Positions 39,087 to 52,260 are shown, counted from the stretch's first letter. The stretch is 64,000 bases of DNA from Linanthus parryae (GCA_023055425.1 JALGPY010000010.1:47177863-47241862); one strand, 5' to 3'. Notes: generated by a model from the sequence alone, not told the origin. Translations and numbers: made by a program.

Positions 39087-42000
39087 ATGGTTAGCAACAA
39101 GGAAGAAGCAGGAGATGGAGTTTCTTTATTTGAGACAAGAGCAAGGAAAGGTGGATTTGTTTACAAGATGTTTGTGGTGACAGTGTTGATAGGGATATGT
39201 GTGATATGGGTTCACAGATTGACTCATGTTCCATCTTCATCAGAAGGTGGAAGAAGATGGTTTTGGATTGGTATGTTCATGTCTGAGCTCTGCTTTGGTC
39301 TCTACTGGATCATCACTCAGTCTGCTCGTTGGAACGTCACCTACCGTTACCCTTTCAAGAACAGGCTCTTGACCAGGTCTCTTTCTCTCTGTAAATCCAT
39401 GGGTTCACCTCTCTCTCTCTCTCTGTTTAACCTATGATTTGATTGCTCTCTCTCTCTCTCTCTCTGTTTAACCTATGATTTGATTGCTCTCTCTCTCTCT
39501 CTGTGTAAACCCATGTTTTGAATCCATGCTTCTCTAATTCCCTATCAATCCATGATTTGAGTCATCTCTCTGTCTGTGTTTGGTGTAAACCCATGATTTG
39601 TTCTATGAGAATCACTGCTTTCTTGTCACTTACATGAATTGTCAACGGCAAAGATTCAGATCCTTTGAGCCTGATGTCAATTGCAAAATACGTCTACTTC
39701 TTTTTTTTTTTTTTTTGATAAGGCAAAATACGTCTACTTATTAGTTGTAATTTATTGCACAGTCTATGAGTACCACTCGGTCCCACCTCTTTTGTATTAT
39801 TTGAACTTTCACGTCTATTCATTGAGTCACTTCCACCCGGTAATTTGGAAAGTAGAATTTTGAATTTTTTAATTAACTTTTTCGTAGTGTTGTAGTGTAT
39901 TTTTATAAGACTATAAAAAATTATCGAAAAATTGCATCATTTTGCTATTCAAATCACGGGTTAAATGAATCAACTTACAATCCAAATGGTGCTGAAGAGA
40001 TGTGACCGAGTTGTACTTTTTTTTTTTTTTCTTTCTGATCTCATGAGGGATTGGATAACATTTTACACCGTCTCCAACCAATCCTTGCTTCCTACCACTC
40101 CGTCCCAGCTCTTTCTTCCTATCTGACTTTTTTGACTCGTATCTGGGTCACTTTGACCGGGTGATTTGGATAGCAAAATAATACGATTTTTTGATAATTT
40201 TTTCACCATATTATAGAGCGCCTTTTACTCTACAACAACATGAAAAAATTATAAAAAAATGGCATCGGTTTGCTATTCAAATCACCAGGTCAAAGTGACC
40301 AAGTGAATAGTGACAAAAGTCAAATTGGGAAGAAAGAGCTGGGACGGAGTGGTATCCCGTAGGACCCGGAAATATAGTGATAATCATTGAAACGACTGTT
40401 CGAGATTTGTCACACCCCACGTTGTCTTGTTTGTAGTCTTGCGTAAAGTTAATTGGTTCCAAGTAGGCCCTGGTCGTGGGCCGAACTGGGCTCGGTTGGG
40501 TTGGGCAGAACCGGACTGAAAATCTAAAAGAGTGAACCCAAAGCCCAACTTTTAACCCATAGATCGGTCCGAAACTCAAACATAAGCCAGTAAGCCATAT
40601 TCTAAAAAAGTCAACACTCAATTACGTATGGGCCAAAACATTAATTTAATTTAATTAAAAAATAAAATTAATTGACATTTTTTAACATTCTTTTCTATCT
40701 TATACTAGTATACTATTGGTACCACTGTTTCTTCTCTTTCAGCCTACATTTAATTTTGTTACTATTCACTGTGTCACTTTGACCCGGTGATTTGATTAGC
40801 AAAGCGATACAAGATTAGGTAATCTTTGCATGGTCTTGTAGAGTAAACTTTATTCTAGAACACCGTAAAAAAAATCCAAAAAAATATATTGTTTGCCTAT
40901 CTAAATCCCCGAGTCAAAGTGACACAATTATTAGTTGAAAAGTCAAAGTAGAACGATCCAGAAGAAACGGATGTAGTATTTAACAAAAATATATAACATG
41001 TAATTAATATAGTACACATATTCCTCAAAAAAAAAAAAAATAGAGTACACATACATAGACAAGTATATATGTATATTTACTTACATATAAATAATAAACG
41101 TATTAGAGAGTTCGGGCCGGGTGGCCTGGACTTGGGCCGAAATTACATACGCCAAGCCCAACCTATATGTTGGCTAGGCTCAAATTTCAAGCCCATGATG
41201 GGCCGAAATTTGTTAAACCCAAGCCCGTAAATTCCCAGGCAGGTTGGGTGGATTGGTCGGGCCGCTGGACCGATTGCCAGCCTTAGTTCCAAGTGCATAT
41301 TTGGTATCCTGTTTAAGAACATTGTTTCTCATCAACGTATTTAGCAGTGTTGTTTCCATGCTGTTTAAAACAAAACAGGTTTGTATGTAAAAATGATCGA
41401 ATGTATAAAATAACAAATATATGTTGCTATTGTAGGTATACAACATTTGAGTAAATTATCATTGAATTAGTAATGTTAGCATATGTGTCTTTGATTTTAA
41501 ACACTGTTATCCACCACATACCACCAAACAGTTTTACTGATTCTGTTTTTAGACGTGTTTTTTCAATATGTTTTTTGACTGTTTTTAAACGAATACCAAG
41601 CTGGCTATAACAAGAGTTTGTCTGAACGAAATTTAGGTACGGAGACAAGTTGCCGGCTGTGGACATTTTCGTGTGCACCGCAGATCCTAAGATGGAGCCT
41701 CCAACACTGGTGATTGGGACAGTTTTATCAGTTATGTCATACAATTACCCACCTGGGAAACTCAGTGTTTATCTCTCCGACGACGGTTGTTCCGAGTTCA
41801 CCTTCTATGCTCTCCTTGAGGCCTCGGAATTTGCCAAACAGTGGATACCTTTCTGCAACAAGTTCAAGGTTGAGCCAAGGTCTCCTGCAGCCTATTTTGC
41901 CCAGAACTCAAACCCTACAGAAACCACCTTTTGTCAAGATTGGTTACCCATTAAGGTTAGAACCCAGCTCAAAACTATAGTAATTGGTCTATTCAGCTAG

Positions 42001-45000
42001 AATCTTCCTAGTTGAATTTATAAGTCACTTTGACCGACTAAATTACCCAACGATGTGATACCAAAATTTACTATTTTTTTAAACCTCATGCAGAACATGT
42101 AGTGTTAAAAAAGATATACAATATTCTACAATATTATGAAAATATTAACACATTTTCATAACATATCGTTAGCTAAACCAGTCGGTGAAAGTGACATCTG
42201 AAGTCAACTGATAAAATTATGGCATAACGGATGTAGTATTTCATTTGCTGCAGCACCTCCATTTCCTCATCAAAATTACCTACTTAATTTTTTTATTAAT
42301 TTTTTCCTTTTTGTCGTTGTGAAGAGACTTTACGAAGATATGACATCCCGGATTGAAGAAGCTACCCAAAGGGGAAGTATTCCAAAGGATATAAAAGATC
42401 AACACAAAGGCTTTTCAGAATGGAGCCCCAATGTGACCAAGCAGGATCATCAATCAATTGTGCAGGTAACTTTTGCTTCATTTAATGGAGATTTTAGCCG
42501 AAGATATTGCAGTGAAAGTAGATGATATAGGCGTATAATGGAAGGATAGCACGAGTGTGTGCTCCTAGATGGAGGAAGTCTGAGAAAGATACCAAAATAT
42601 GGAACTTTGGTTCCAAAAACACCAAAATTCAGTCATTTACAGCACTTATACTAAAATACGGAGATTTTAAAACCACGTGTTCAACATGAGGTTATATGGT
42701 CTCAAACGTCATCTTGAACATGAGGTTTTAAGCATGTTGGGCAGCCCAAACATGCCTTAACTCGGCCCAACATGTTTAAAACCTCGTGTTCGAAATGAAG
42801 TTTCATGCACAAAAAGACCTCATGTTGAACATGAGGTTTCAAAATCTCCCTATCTTGATAATTTTGGTGAAAACATCCGGATTTTGATGTTTTGGGAACC
42901 AAAGTCCTGTATTTCAGTATCTTTCTCGAGGAAGTCTTCCTTTGTTTTTCTGTTACCGTCTGCTAACAACTTCCTCATCTCAGATCATGATCGATGGAAG
43001 GAATCCGAACAATGTGGATAGTGATGGACGGCAGCTGCCAACACTGGTGTACTTGGCAAGAGAAAAGAAACCTCAATGGCCTCATAACTTCAAGGCTGGA
43101 TCAATGAACTCACTGGTAATCATTTTCATTGTCGACTTAGAAGAGTGTGAAATGGATATCTAATTGTACATTTTCCTAAGAATTCATAAAATGTGCAGAT
43201 AAGAGTATCCTCAGAGATAAGCAATGCACCGATAATCCTCAATGTGGACTGCGATATGTATTCAAATGACTCAGATGCTATATATGAAGCACTGTGTTTC
43301 TTCATGGACGAAGAGCAAGGTCACAGAATCTCCTATGTTCAGCATCCGCAAAGTTATAATAATGTCTCCAAGAATGATATATATGCAGCTGCAGTTAACC
43401 CAACTCATCAGGTTAGAATTAACACTGTCTATTCCCTTAAAAGTTTCACCCAGAAAAATACGCGTTATGCTGAAATTAATTGAATTGTGGATTCAAAGAT
43501 AGAGCTTCACGGGATAGATGGATTCGATGGGGCTTTATACTGTGGCACTGGATGCTTTCACAGGAGAGCAAGTCTTTGCGGATCCAAGTACTCTGAAAAC
43601 CACAGAGCAGAATTGAACAATATCTCCGATAAAACCAAAGACAGAACTATTCAAGACTTGGAAGAAAGCTCAAAGGTTCTTGCGAATTGTAGCTATGAGA
43701 CGGGTACAAATTGGGGAAAAGAGGTATCCAGCTCTCACTCGGTTTTATTTGATGATTGATCTATTAGTTTGAATGCTAAGCATCTTGCGAAACTACTATT
43801 TAAGAGCCTGTTTGGTTCCAGCTTAAACTCTCAACAATATGACAAAAAAATCTGGATTGAATAATCTGACTGAAATTATAATCTGAAAACATGTTTGGCA
43901 TTGGCTGAAAGTCTGGATTAAACTTTAAATGCGTTTGGGAACACTTGTAGCTTTTACTGTCAAATTTACAAAGAAAAAAAAAAATTATTTGAACTCATGA
44001 TACTTCTAAGATGTTATGCATTAACACAAATTAATAATCCGTGCATGTTAAAGATGCTAGAGTATGGTATTTCAGAAGTCATGCCTAAAATATCTCCATA
44101 ATCGGAGATAATATAATGTGCATATTATTAGCCAACTTAAATTGACAAATGTCTCAAAGTCCCATTTTGAACCTAACTACCAATTTAACTACCTTGTTAG
44201 GTTCTTTTCTAGTTCTTGACTAAGGTGAAGTAGGTTAACTAGTTTTGCCCTCTGCCCTAATCTTGTGTTTGGATGGATTTGCAGATGGGACTCGTTTACG
44301 GTTGTCCAGTGGAAGACATAATAACGGGATTGACTATCCAATGTAGGGGATGGAATCCGGTATACTACAATCCAGAGAACCGAAAGGCTTTTCTGGGAGT
44401 TGCTCCAACCACCTTAGATCAAGCCCTTGTTCAGCTAAAGAGGTGGTCTGAAGGGTTATTCCAGATTTTCTTATCGAAGTACTGTCCTTTCACTTATGGG
44501 CATGGGAAGATCAAATTTGGTGCTCAAATGGGTTACTGTCTGTACCTTCTTTGGGCTCCTCTTTCATTTCCCACTCTATATTATGTTATAGCCCCTTCTC
44601 TTTGCCTTCTTAAGACCATCCCCTTGTTTCCGAAGGTATGCTGAACTCTCTTTTCTCACGTATAGAATTATGGAACCTGCGAAGTAAGGCAATTTGAGCC
44701 TTCAAAAAATACCAAACAGGGTGAAGTTGGGACAGAATTACCAAAATGGAGATGTTTTGGATACCTCATTTCCTTGAGAAAGCAACCAACATATGGAAGT
44801 TGGATTTCAAAAATACCAAAATACGGATGTTTTGCTCCGAAATTCCAAAAAATGGTGATTCTAAGAACCTCGTGTTGAAGTTGAGGTTTCAATCATCGAG
44901 GTTTTATTTTCTAGTATATAAAAACCGCTAGTCGAAAATGTGGTTTTACACCCTAACACCTCAACCTCAGCTCGAGGTTTTTAAAAAACACCACATTTTA

Positions 45001-45802
45001 GTATTTTTTTGGACAAGCCCCCATATTATGGTATTTTAGTACTCAACATTCGTATTTTGGTTCATTTCTCTATTTTCCAGCTTGAGGCTCAAAACCTCAA
45101 TTGGTTTTGAGGTTTCTAAAACACCACCATTCAGTCTCACATAATTTGATTTTTTGGAAGGCTCAAATTGACTGTTTAAACTGGCTTCTTCATCCTTTAT
45201 TATCCTTTTGGTGGTTTATGCAATGTTTTCATTTTTTTTTCCAGGTTTCTAGCCTATGGTTCTTGCCTTACGCATACGTGTATTTATCGCGAAATGCTTG
45301 TAGCATAGTCGAGGCATTGGCATGTGGAGACACACTACAAAACTGGTGGAACTCACAGAGAATGTGGGTTTTCAGGAGGACGACTTCATTCTTTTTCGCC
45401 TTCATTGACACGGTCACAAGGCAAATGGGGTTCTCTCAATCAGCATTCGTAATCTCGACGAAAGTAGTGGATGAAGACGTTGCAGAGAGGTATGGGGAGG
45501 AGAAGTTGGAATTTGGGGGTTCTTCAATCATGTTCACTGTGATATCGACACTGGCATTGCTGAATCTTTTCTGTTTGGTTGGTGGAATCGCGAAAATGAT
45601 CGTTTCGGATGGCTTGGAGTTTGGTGCAATAGAAGATTTGATTCCGCAGATTATTGTTTGTGGTCTCGTGGTTGCGGTTAATTTTCCGGTGTTTGAAGCG
45701 CTATTTATCCGAGACGATAAGGGAAGCCTTCCTTCTTCTGTCATGTTCAAGTCAGTTGTTCTTGCTTCCTTGGCATGTATCATTGCTGTTAGTGTTGAGT
45801 AG
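39087..45802 (+). CDS. Cellulose synthase-like protein E (CslE), 742 aa, 8 exons
   Basis: Exons: 39087-39376, 41637-41955, 42325-42465, 42984-43115, 43199-43411, 43499-43723, 44285-44635, 45245-45802; all introns GT-AG and frames join exactly. It is a membrane glycosyltransferase of family GT2, expected in Golgi or plasma membrane, that polymerises a beta-glycan; the CslE product is not firmly known. N-terminal half: two membrane spans (about 28-45, 60-80), then the first Asp site LSDDG (143-147), FKAGSMNSL, DCD (311-313), VEDIITG (catalytic Asp 451), QLKRW (490-494, the QxxRW motif) and several C-terminal spans. Length and exon order fit known CslE genes and no stop or shift is seen. Introns 1, 2, 3 and 7 hold MITEs. 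Confidence 0.95.
39410..39510. repeat. (CT)n repeats with a 43-bp tandem unit in CslE intron 1
   Basis: Runs of TCTCTC alternate with GTTTAACCTATGATTTGATT, repeated twice and then in weaker form (GTGTAAACCCATG). A short tandem array just after the exon 1 splice site. Confidence 0.8.
39771..40015. mobile_element. Stowaway-type MITE, copy 3 (241 bp)
   Basis: Element 39773-40013 between TA dinucleotides in CslE intron 1. Ends CCACTCGGTCCCACCTC and GAGATGTGACCGAGTTG pair imperfectly. The inner arm has decayed (GAGTCACTTCCACCCGGTAA). Probably older than the neighbouring copies. Confidence 0.72.
40093..40354. mobile_element. Stowaway-type MITE, copy 4 (258 bp)
   Basis: Element 40095-40352 with TA on both sides. 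The ends CCACTCCGTCCCAGCTCTTT and AAAGAGCTGGGACGGAGTGG are a perfect 20-bp inverted repeat. The inner arms CACTTTGACCGGGTGATTTG and CAAATCACCAGGTCAAAGTG also pair. This is the best-preserved copy in the window. Confidence 0.9.
40456..41293. mobile_element. hAT-type element in CslE intron 1
   Basis: Element 40464-41285 is flanked by a perfect 8-bp duplication GTTCCAAG (40456-40463 and 41286-41293). Ends TAGGCCCTGG and GCCAGCCTTA are imperfect inverted repeats; subterminal parts are rich in GGGCC and GGCCC. A Stowaway-type MITE sits inside at 40722-40976. Non-coding. Confidence 0.75.
40720..40978. mobile_element. Stowaway-type MITE, copy 5 (255 bp), nested in the hAT element
   Basis: Element 40722-40976 with TA on both sides. 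The ends CCACTGTTTCTTCT and AGAAGAAACGGATGTAG pair imperfectly. The inner arm CACTTTGACCCGGTGATTTG matches the family. Its position inside 40464-41285 shows it jumped after the hAT element. Confidence 0.8.
42000..42238. mobile_element. Decayed Stowaway-type MITE, copy 6, in CslE intron 2
   Basis: CACTTTGACCGACTAAATTA near 42018 and GTCGGTGAAAGTGACATC near 42181 are the inner arms, and the right end ATAACGGATGTAG before TA (42237-42238) matches copy 5. The left terminal repeat is no longer recognisable. The oldest copy. Confidence 0.55.
42572..42937. mobile_element. Mutator-type MITE in CslE intron 3
   Basis: Element 42582-42927 (346 bp) lies between perfect 10-bp copies of GAGGAAGTCT (42572-42581 and 42928-42937); Mutator-type duplications are 9-11 bp. 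The ends GAGAAAGATACCAAAATATG and CATATTT-like inverse (right end ATTTCAGTATCTTTCTC) form a long imperfect inverted repeat that includes GGAACTTTGGTTCC against GGAACCAAAGTCC. The interior has several AACATGAGGTT motifs. Non-coding. Confidence 0.82.
44690..45170. mobile_element. Inverted-repeat element in CslE intron 7
   Basis: CAATTTGAGCCTTCAAAAAA at 44690 pairs with TTTTTTGGAAGGCTCAAATT ending about 45169. The interior contains AATACCAAAATACGGATGTT and several AACCTC/GAGGTT motifs like the intron 3 MITE, so the two are probably related. I could not find a clear target duplication. It ends about 75 bp before the exon 8 acceptor. Confidence 0.6.
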
Positions 45803-47400
45803 GTTTTAAATGTAACATGAAAATTCGTTGTACGGCTTAGTTATTCAGCGCATGATATCGGTTAAATGCTTAAAAATGGGTAATTTATATCTAATTTACC
45901 AAATAAAATAAAAAAGATTTGGAACAGACATTTGGTTTAGAAGTTCTCATGTACCTGCACTTGATTTCAAGTCCCAATTTTTCACTTTAGCTTCTGGTCA
46001 TGCACAAGAAACAAACACACAGATAAGTGGGGTGAAGAAGAAGAGTGCATGATTTAATCCAGAACAGATTAGCATTGCCATGTTTTATTGTTGAAGCTTT
46101 GAGGTATCTGTCGGTGGTTTCAGGCTTTCAGCTTCTTTATTGCTCTTTATATCATACCTTCGTTGTCTTATCGGCTGTTCTTCAGTGTTTACGGTTTATC
46201 CCTTTCAGAAACTACTATTTTTTTCTCTTGTTAATCAATATCATTCAGTATTTTCCTTTTTTTCAACCATTTTCAACACCCTGCTTCATTACATTTTCTT
46301 TGTTCTTTGTACACCTGATTGTTTTTGTTGAAGGTAAGAAATTCATTACGTAATTTTATGGGAGCATACAAGAGCTCCAAATTTCGACAGGTGCCCAAAA
46401 GTGCGATACAAATGGAACATAAACCAGAGGACCTACCTCTAGACTAAATAACACGCCTATATGGCAGAGGCAAGCAAACCTACACAAGCCTGCATACGGA
46501 GTAGTATAATTATACACAGCCAAAAGACAAGAAACACTAAGGAAACAAGAGCGTAGCTATTGAGCTGTTAGAAAACGAATGCAGAATAGGAAGAGTGAAG
46601 AAACGAGACAAAACGAAGAAGATCACACAACGATTTAATTATACTACTCATATTTTCTAATAGTTAGGATTAGTTTACATTAAAGTCCAAAATCCACAAT
46701 TTCAGGACGTTTTTCTGTCATGCAGGACGTTTTATCTTGCATGGAATTAACCCACGGTCCAGATTGCGATCGTTTGTAGGGCATGTATTTTTACCTATCT
46801 TTTCCTTGACCTTGATCTTCTAGTTTTGTTTAATTTTTACCTATTTATGGATGCAATGGATATGTTGATGTGATAGTTTTGTAATTATATCGCATCTATC
46901 GCTGTTCTGGAACACAATTCTTCTTCTGGATTGTCTGTAGTCCCCAATCAGCATATTTTGCTGCTTTAGCCGTAGTTAGAATGCGTAATCATGCTGCTGT
47001 TAATCTTAGTTGCTCCATGTTTATGCTCTTTGAGTTAGTAGTTGTCAATACATACCTGAGCATATGCTATCTCGTTACGGTACTTTGTCTGTAACAACAC
47101 TCGAATTGTAAGGTTTTTGAGGTTCTAGGATACTAGGTAAATTCAGAACATAAATAGATTTTTAGAGCACACAGTAATTTCTGGTTTATTTCTATGATCT
47201 CAATCACGGAGACATGATTTTCTGCTGCAATATATCCAAAACAGGCCTCAATTGTGATTGGATCTCTCAATCAACCAAAGGTCTAATTCTCCAGAACTAA
47301 CTGCTACAAGGCGGTGATTCTGATGTGGTACAGATAGGTATACAAGAAAGGAAATACTACAATTGAGTGTAACTCGGTTGGTGTAATCCTCCCTTTTCGT
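45803..47400. other. 3' flank of CslE and non-coding DNA
   Basis: The CslE 3' UTR probably ends near 45900-46000 (AAATAAAATAAAAAAG at about 45901). Beyond that no gene or repeat is recognised; short frames at 46045-46353 are hydrophobic T-rich translations without family likeness. Confidence 0.4.
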
Positions 47401-48377
47401 AAAAGGTCAGATAATCTGGTCGTGACAGGCACAGCCCACGTCACCCCGCCACATCATCTACCACGTCATCCCTAGCCACGCCAGCAGCCTCCGCCGGCCC
47501 TTTGGCACGTGCGGCGCATGGCCGCTCGTGGAGGCGGCGTCTGTGGCCCGTGAAGCCCACGCGTCGCCTTCCCGTGCTCCGTTCCCGATTAAATTTATAT
47601 TTCTGGGATCTTCTTTTCGTCCTGATCCCGATTATGTGTTCAAAATTCAATTTTAAAAAGTTTTTGAAAAACGTGTTCTACAGATTGGATCTAGCAGTCC
47701 AGATTAATACAGTTCTGAATCTTAAAATATTCATAACTAATTCACTGTTCGTCCAAAAATTTATATTTCTGGAATCCTCGTGAAAAACTCTACCTAACCA
47801 TATAAGTTTCGTCTACAGATTATGAATTTTCAGAAATTCAATTTTCTAAACAGATTCAGGTTCGCATAACGAGGCACGAAAAACAACCATAAGGCTCTGA
47901 TACCAATGAAGGGCAGGGAGGATCTATCACATACAGATCTACAACATGAATTATAGCGGAAGATTCATGTGTTTACCTTGTCTTCCTTAGCTCCTAAGCG
48001 CAGCGGATGATCGTATGTTGCTTGCTTTCACGTGCCTCCTTCTTGATCTTGCTCCCACCAATGTAGTGTGTATCTCGAGGACGAACACTATGATCCACCC
48101 CTCGTTCCACCTCTTTGGATGTAGTTGGAGAGAGATTAGGGTTCTCTACAACTTTAGAGTGAATCTAGACAGAGTAACTTTTCTCTATGGAATAGCCATA
48201 TAAAATGTAGGAGGCTGCCTCTTTATAGAGGCAAAACTTCTTCTAAGTTTACACATAAACCCCTAGGGTTTGAGCCTTAGCTTCTAACCCCTCTAGGTTT
48301 GTGCATTAGTGCAACTAACTCCATAAGGTTATGATAATTGCATTGGGCACCCCACATGGGCGCACCAATTGCTAACA
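47401..48377 (-). mobile_element. Copia-type LTR relic with primer site and leader
   Basis: LTR 47907-48377 (+ strand TGAAGGGCAGGGAGG .. AATTGCTAACA; TG..CA ends). It is preceded by the antisense tRNA-Met primer site GGCTCTGATACCA at 47893-47905, giving right-to-left orientation. The leader continues left with a GC-rich block at 47450-47580; frames there do not resemble gag. No second LTR seen, so it is a truncated 5' end. Confidence 0.65.
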
Positions 48378-51331
48378 GTAGACTTATGCATCAAATTATA
48401 TTTAAAATTTGTGTTAAATTAGAAAGTTCTTCATTGAATCTATTCAACTTATCATCTCTAGAAACATTACTAAGCTTTTTGACATGTTTATGATGCATCG
48501 TACTTATATTCAGTTTATTGATTCATCAACATAGCAAGGGCATTAACATATGTATGACGATAAAATAATTAGTTGTTTTCTTACCCAATAGTATTATGGA
48601 AGAGAAATAAAATTAATTAGTTAACTGTAATCACTATTGTTATCTTTATATGCATATTGATTGCAACCCTTGGTTTTATAGGCTGTGAAGAATTTAGGCG
48701 CTCAGTAACAAATAACCTGTCATCCAATTTTATATTCAAATTAATCATATATGTCCAATGGCATGTTATTTTCTCACACTATTCAAACAGTTATTGAAAA
48801 TAAACATGGTTGAATAAATAGATATGAACATAAGTCCAAGTTACATATGAAATTGTGGTTTTAATAACTTAGATTTGACTAATGTATATAGAAGATTAGA
48901 GAAGCACTGGTGAAGAAATGAATATCTCATATCCTTGCAATTAACTTAGATTTGACTAATGTATATAAAAGGTAAAGAAAATTTAGTTATAATCTAGATG
49001 GAAGCTTATTGAGTTTGAGATTTTTTTTGTAACTGTGCACTAAGTTCATCAGCTTTATAATCTTACTCTAGACTAATTTTTATGTTATTCTCTCTACAAA
49101 GACGTTAAAAACGTACCTTCATTTTGGAAATCGGATATTAGTTCGAACTTTCATTTCTCTTTATTTATTTATTTATTTTAAGTTCTAAAACTCGGAAATA
49201 ATGGACCGATTCTTCAAACCAAAATAGTTTTTGAGTGTGACCAGTTAAAATATTACACTTTTAACTTAGATTCTAAAAGAAAGAGATATCACCAGTATCG
49301 GAAGAAACATGTTCGATCTATTACTAACATGGTAAAAATTCTGCTCCCAAATGTTGTAAAGATCCTTTCACATTTTAATTTTGATAAATTTCTTGCAAAA
49401 CCATGGCCATAACATGGCCTAATTGGATGATATTCATTCCTCTTCAAAAACATATTCAAATTGCTTGTGCCTTTTGATTTCCGTAGATAATAGGAAACTA
49501 AGTACTGTTGGGAGTCTTTAGTGTTTTGCTTTTCTTTTACCAAATTTTCAAATTTGTATTCCAAAGAATTATATTAAGACGATAATCGTTACGGATATAG
49601 TGGATTTAAGAAAGTTCAGAAAATGCTCGAGAATCTAGTGAAAGTCATGTAAATTGACATCATAAAAATGAAAAAATACATATACAGACTTGACAAAGAG
49701 TAAACAGAAACATACACTTAATTTTCCACATTAAACCAGCATGGTTCGATCTACTTATTTTCTTACTCAAACCTTCTCCTCAACTTTCCATAAGATTTTA
49801 AGAGAAAGCTAATAGTAATGACTGTTATCAAAACATCATATTGTATCATGTGTACATTTGTATAGATAAGCACAATCACATAATGGACAATCGATATAAT
49901 CAAGAATTGTTCATTGCACGTAGTGGGTTCAATTAGAATCAATTTTGTCGTCTCAATAAATTTTATCGTATTTGTTATATGTACATAAAATTAAATTCCA
50001 TGTTTATACTGAATATGAGAATTTAAAAGGTCCCCTCAAAAAAATGAGAGAACTTAAAAGTTTTATTTTAATTCCATTAGTGAGTAACCTCTTACATAAC
50101 ATTTATTGTCTTTTAAAGAATTATACCTTTTGTAACGAAAAAAGAGGTTAGTGATCTTTGGCTTCCATGATATATACCATAGTTTTATACAGAAACAGTA
50201 GAGAAAGTTCCAAACATACTCAGATTTTTTATTTTTAACAGGAAGTTTTCTTTTGAATATGTCTTTAACGTACATTTGATTCAAAGTGTACAACTTCAAA
50301 TTTGGAAAAAAATCAGAGCCATAAATATACTTTGTTTGTTTATTTGCCTCTCCTCGCGTCCTCCTTATATATACCTCTCCCAAACGTTACTTCTGTGCAA
50401 ATATGGCTTATTTCCGTGGTAGAGCGTTTAGCGTTTGAATCCCCAACATAGGTCCTAGTTTTGTGCAAATAGGTCCTAATTAAAAAAATATTACTTTTAC
50501 TATGTCTGTCAAGTTGTCTCTCTATAATGTAAATGGTGAAATGATATGTAGAAAGGTCGGTTAGACTTTCTCTTCTTCAGGTATATATGTTTTTCTATAA
50601 TCAGACATTAAGAAGTCCACAAACTGAAGTTGCTGAAAGTTAGTTGTTCATCTTGATCACGTCTGAAAGAAGATATTGGGAAAGAAATGAAGCATGAACC
50701 GGAGGAGTTATCTTACAAATTAGTATAAAACTGATATTTGACTGCCTTTCTGCATCCATGAAGAGCATGAAGCTATTGGGAAAAAGAAAAAACAACTGAG
50801 TGAGAAATAATCAAGTTCTTGTAATAATATAGATGTGTATAGGGTTTCTCCTGCATCCATTACAGGGAGAGGTAACAAATTCAGCCACCAAAATACAGGC
50901 GTAAAAAACACCATTTGGAAGAAGATTGAAAGGAAGGGAAATACAATGAAAAGATGATGGAAAAAGGTAAAGTTTTTCTTACCAATCAAGAAACGCATAT
51001 CAAAATTCTGAATCCGAGAACAAAGAGGCCATCTCGAATCTTCACTAATGAATGACGATGAGTTCGTATGATGTAAATTTATGTATATCGATTAAAAAAT
51101 TGGTAAGAGAAATAAATAAAAAAATCTCGAAGGAAACTATAGGCAACTGCAGACACAAATGGTTGAATATGCACTCTGTTCACCCATGCATAAATTCTCC
51201 TCTCGTGAACGTTTACTCATGTTAAGTTTTCTCCAAAGTTGTAGAAATTCATGATATATCTGGTGTGTTTGTTTTGACCTACAAACAGAACAAATATGTA
51301 ACACTGAAAGTAACAAAGTCAGAGAAAATAC
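48378..51331. other. AT-rich intergenic DNA, no gene seen
   Basis: About 3 kb of low-GC sequence with many stops in all frames. Apart from the tRNA-like piece near 50414 I see no repeat structure or coding signal. Confidence 0.5.
50410..50450 (+). repeat. tRNA-like SINE head fragment
   Basis: CCGTGGTAGAGCGTTTAGCG followed by TTTGAATCCCC resembles the joined A and B boxes of plant tRNA-derived SINEs (GTGGTAGAGC .. GTTTGAATCC). The spacing between boxes is shorter than in an intact SINE. GTCCTAGTTTTGTGCAAATA then follows with a partial echo of the preceding CTGTGCAAATA. Fragmentary. Confidence 0.42.
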
Positions 51332-52260
51332 ATGCCTGATCAGGTGTCATTCAATTTTTAAAGATAAAACATGAAAAATAAAAATAACTACAAATACCCA
51401 GCCACTAACTTAGAAGATATTTCTTACAATAACGCACATGAAGAGGTTAAGAAGAAAATGCACAAACTTTTTTTACTGTCAATATGAACATAATATTTGT
51501 TGAATTAGCAACAAAAGACATCGTAAAAATACTAAAAGTGAGTTGAAAATTACAAAAAAAAAAAAAAAAAAAAAAATGAGTTGAATTCCACACTATTATA
51601 TGTAAAATATAATAATAAATAAATCAAATATTGTATGTGGTCAATGGTCATGTAGAATAGTTCTCAAGAGAAAAAGACCACGTAAAAAAAGGTACCATCT
51701 TGCAATGTCTAGAATACAAAAACGTAAAAAGACGGTATGTGAGAAAGCTAACCTGATGAATTCTATGCTGATTAAAATTTGAAGTAATATAGGGATGAAT
51801 AGTTTAGCACAGAAAATTAATAAATAAATGCCTGATCAGCTGTCATGTAATTTTTTAAAGATAAAAAATGAAGAATAAAAATATTTACAAAATACCCAAC
51901 TACTAACTTAGAAGATGAATTTTTCAATAACGCTCGTGAAGAAGTAAGAAGAATAGGCACAAACTTTTCATTACTGTCGATATGAACATAACATTTTTTA
52001 AATTAGTAAAAGACTTCGTAAAATACTAAAAGTGAGTTGAAAAATAAAAAAACAAATGATTTGAATTCCACACCATTATATGTATATGAAAACAAATAAA
52101 TCAATTTGAACAGTACGCAAAGGAAAAAGTACACGTAAAAAAATGTATCATCTTGCAATGTCTAGAATACAAAAACGTAAAAAGATGGTATGTGAGAAAG
52201 CTAACATGATGAATTCTATGATGATTAAAATCTGAAGTAATATATGGATGAATAGCTCAG
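51332..52260. repeat. Tandem duplication of a ~480-bp unit
   Basis: Copy 1 about 51332-51810 and copy 2 about 51828-52260 share ATGCCTGATCAG, ACTAACTTAGAAGATG, CAATGTCTAGAATACAAAAA, CGTAAAAAGA(C/T)GGTATGTG and GTGAGAAAGCTAAC in the same order. They differ by indels (a 22-base poly-A in copy 1 near 51556) and many substitutions. No coding capacity. Confidence 0.85.

Noticed and set aside
43803..43940. A hAT-type element in CslE intron 6
   Set aside because: CCTGTTTGGTTCC and GTTTGGGAACAC look like ends, but no clear inverted repeat or duplication could be shown.
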